This document shows, piece after piece, positions 62,267 through 64,000 of a stretch of 64,000 nucleotides of DNA (its first letter is position 1; every line of letters starts with the position of its first letter). Where the stretch lies: the NCBI GenBank assembly GCA_019187225.1, contig JABAQQ010000039.1:91580-155579 (forward strand), read 5' to 3'. Origin of the DNA: Saprospiraceae bacterium (GTDB lineage: Bacteria; Bacteroidota; Bacteroidia; Chitinophagales; Saprospiraceae). The position numbers were made by a program, and so were the translations under genes. The notes below the pieces were generated by a model. That model was given only the letters and a program-made list of their open reading frames with translations. It was not told where the DNA came from and searched no databases.

Positions 62267-62587
62267 ATCGAATGTGTTTAAAAGTGAAGGTTTGTTATTT
62301 TTGAAAAATTTGGGCGCTCAGGATATCTACCGCGCTCAACGCCCTGTTGCTACAAACTAACAATATTTTTCATATTTCTTGCAAGAATAAATATATAACC
62401 CTGTAATATGGGGCGATAACTCTGCAGGAATAGCCTCATTGCCTAATCTTCGGATTCTCCATAATTTGAGGCTCCGGAAACCAGCATGATAAAAGCCATC
62501 CTTAGCAACTTTATAAAAATGAATGAGCCATCCCCGAACATTCGGGAATGGCTCAAATCTTTCAGGTTTTAATTGCGAATCAATAGC
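62267..62587. other. Intergenic region between the metzincin and SusD-like genes
   Basis: AT-rich gap of 321 bases. It contains the metzincin promoter region (no clean box found) and the SusD terminator at 62525-62554. No gene or repeat recognised. Confidence 0.5.
62525..62554 (-). terminator. Rho-independent terminator of the SusD-like gene
   Basis: GAGCCAT/ATGGCTC and CCCGA/TCGGG form a 13-bp stem with one mismatch; on the minus strand it is followed by CATTCATTTTTA. It lies 34 bases past the stop. Confidence 0.75.
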
Positions 62588-63859
62588 CTATTGCTCCAAA
62601 ACCGGCCGCGGGAATTGAACGTGCACCACGTCGCCCGGGCGGTCTGCCGGAATTTCGTTGAGCCGGTCGTAACGGCGCATATCAATCCAGCGGTGACCTT
62701 CGCCAAAGAGCGAATAGCGGCGCTCGTGCAACAATTGAGTGACGAGCGACGCATCGTCCGTAGGTCCTGAGTAACCATCCAGGCCGGCAGCTGCACGCAC
62801 CTTGTTGATCGCAGTCACGGCGGCATCGTTGTCCGAGCCGATATTCGCCTCAGCCCACATCAGCACCAGTTCTTCGTTGCGGATGATCGGGAAAGGCGAA
62901 GTATTGGAAGCGAAAAGCGTCGCCTGCACATCGCCGGAAAGGTCGTCTGACGAGAAGGGGGCCGCCAGTTGGGTTGTTTTGCTCGAAAAACGGGTATCCC
63001 CCGGTTCTGCATCCGCTACGAAGTCCGGATGAGCTACGAACTTCGTTTGGTTGGGTACGACGAAGAGCGGATTGAGGATGTTGTTGCCGCCCGCTCCGAA
63101 AATGTGATACACGCCATCGTTCATATCGCCGTCGGGGTCCATCCATGTTTGCTGGAGAAAGGTTCTCATGTTCGCTTTGTCGTTGCCTTTGTACATGGCC
63201 ACCCGGGCTGCCAGGGCGCGGTTGAACTGTTTCACCCTTGCTACATCTCCCAGGGAAGAGTTGAAGGCAAAGCCTGCGCCGGCGCCAGCCAATTCTGTAT
63301 TGGCGGCATCGAGAATATCGCCGATGGCGCGCAAGGCATCGGGATAACTCTGGAATGCGCCCCGGTTGTCGGGGTCTTCCACGTCCACGCGAATGCCGTT
63401 CTCATATTGGCGGTTGACTTCCTGCAACAGGGCAAAAGCGAGCAAGGTGCGGGCGTGACCGATGAAGCCGTTCCGCTGTTCGGGTGTCAGCGCGGCTGCG
63501 GTGTTTTCCGTGGCATGGATCACCACCCAGGCGTTACGGGCAATGCGGTAATGCCGGGCATATGCACGGGTGGTCAGGAAGCCGTTGTTGTCGAGCGGAG
63601 AACCATTGCGTCCGAGCAATTCGCCGGTATAACGCGGGTCGGTAGCACGCAGGTCCCAATATTCGCGGCCTACGATATTGAGCGTCCACATATGTTGCTC
63701 GATGTCGACACGCATTACCGATTCGAGGCCGACGGCCAGGAGGCGAAGGTCGTTGAGGGTGGCGCCGCCGTTTTCGAGGGCGGTTTGATCGGGAGCGTTG
63801 GGGTTTTCGATTTCATCGAGTTCGCAGGCCGGCATACCCAAAAACAAGGCCGGCAGCAA
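62588..63859 (-). CDS. RagB/SusD-family outer-membrane glycan-binding lipoprotein, start uncertain
   Basis: At least 423 residues. SusD-like lipoproteins sit on the outer membrane and feed glycans or peptides to a SusC TonB-dependent channel. Visible features: ACELDEIENPNAPDQ after a lipobox-like GMPAC, NNGFLTTRAYARHYRIARNAW, and the C-terminal ITAINKVRAAAGL...LLHERRYSLFGEGHRWIDMRRY, the SusD/RagB C-terminal signature. No ATG opens the frame: reading upstream gives VFTKFILILLPALFLGMPAC and then TAA (63884-63886). The usable starts are TTG at 63859 or CTG/ATT a few codons before. A SusC partner would be upstream, outside the window. Either a rare start codon, a lost start, or a sequence error. 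Confidence 0.8.
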   Translation of the reverse strand: MLPALFLGMPACELDEIENPNAPDQTALENGGATLNDLRLLAVGLESVMRVDIEQHMWTLNIVGREYWDLRATDPRYTGELLGRNGSPLDNNGFLTTRAYARHYRIARNAWVVIHATENTAAALTPEQRNGFIGHARTLLAFALLQEVNRQYENGIRVDVEDPDNRGAFQSYPDALRAIGDILDAANTELAGAGAGFAFNSSLGDVARVKQFNRALAARVAMYKGNDKANMRTFLQQTWMDPDGDMNDGVYHIFGAGGNNILNPLFVVPNQTKFVAHPDFVADAEPGDTRFSSKTTQLAAPFSSDDLSGDVQATLFASNTSPFPIIRNEELVLMWAEANIGSDNDAAVTAINKVRAAAGLDGYSGPTDDASLVTQLLHERRYSLFGEGHRWIDMRRYDRLNEIPADRPGDVVHVQFPRPVLEQ

Positions 63860-63862
63860 GAT

Positions 63863-64000
63863 CAGAATGAATTTTGTAAAAACTTAACCAGCCTGAAAAA
63901 CGATAGGTTTTCTATCAAAAGCGTTAATCAGGTTCTGGAAAACGTTCATTGAATGTTTGCGAAGTGTTGACGTAAAAGATTGGACGCGTGCATAGTGCTG
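63863..64000. other. Window end upstream of the SusD-like gene
   Basis: The minus strand here should hold the 5' end of the SusD-like gene and the end of its upstream neighbour. An ATG at 63949 opens a 21-codon frame in the same phase but is closed by TAA at 63884. Nothing else recognised. Confidence 0.4.

Noticed and set aside
1-64000. tRNA, rRNA or riboswitch genes
   Set aside because: No cloverleaf-like region or ribosomal RNA segment was seen in the gaps, which are mostly under 300 bases. I could not run a covariance search.

Overview
The window looks like a chromosomal segment of a Bacteroidota bacterium, most likely from the Saprospiria (Lewinella/Haliscomenobacter-like). Evidence read from the sequence: two proteins end in type IX secretion sorting domains, one of them with SprB-type repeats; there is a SusD/RagB lipoprotein and a LytS/LytTR pair; promoter boxes of the Bacteroidota TAnnTTTG type are visible; and almost no gene has a Shine-Dalgarno sequence. 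Base composition is near balanced, with three clearly AT-richer patches (about 15.1-16.2, 48.2-49.3 and 61.1-62.5 kb). The genus is inference.

Layout. 0-2.6 kb: nagA and an AAA/DUF4143 ATPase. 2.7-5.5 kb: a tightly overlapping signalling operon (histidine kinase, single-domain receiver, receiver-adenylate cyclase). 5.6-9.3 kb: two M48 metallopeptidases around a membrane protein, with a MITE-like palindrome between the first two genes. 9.4-13.6 kb: amino-acid permease, serine hydrolase lipoprotein, ankyrin protein and an unknown protein. 13.8-18.5 kb: secreted amidotransferase-like protein, pentapeptide-repeat/TIR-like protein and a secreted beta-helix/PA14 protein. 18.6-27.1 kb: GT2 glycosyltransferase, large membrane protein, dihydroorotase homologue lacking its metal ligands, DUF58 protein, acyl-CoA dehydrogenase and M29 aminopeptidase. 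27.2-34.6 kb: lipoprotein, fatty-acid hydroxylase-family enzyme, haem/copper monooxygenase-like T9SS cargo, LytS/LytTR pair and recG. 34.9-46.1 kb: unknown helical protein, giant T9SS adhesin-like protein, VOC protein, MoxR ATPase, proS, YceI lipoprotein, another lipoprotein and a pseudouridine synthase. 46.2-53.2 kb (all minus): LRR-Roc-COR-TIR protein, PIN toxin-antitoxin pair and a UvrD helicase fused to a RecB-type nuclease, the best candidate for a defence cluster. 53.3-64 kb: methylmalonyl-CoA epimerase, HU/SPOR protein, NUDIX regulator, secreted HExxH protein, a conserved unknown, sugar MFS transporter, nucleotidyltransferase, metzincin lipoprotein and a SusD-like protein with no ATG.

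The most unusual signal is not a gene. The gaps in front of at least a dozen unrelated genes are filled with degenerate tandem repeats of 6-9 bp. On the coding strand these are poor in G and often run right up to the ATG. In a second group of genes a TAnnTTTG/TAnnTTCG box ends only 4-8 bases before the ATG, which predicts leaderless mRNAs. The window also holds a roughly 100-bp dispersed palindromic element (two full and two half copies). No tRNA, rRNA, CRISPR array or transposase gene was seen.
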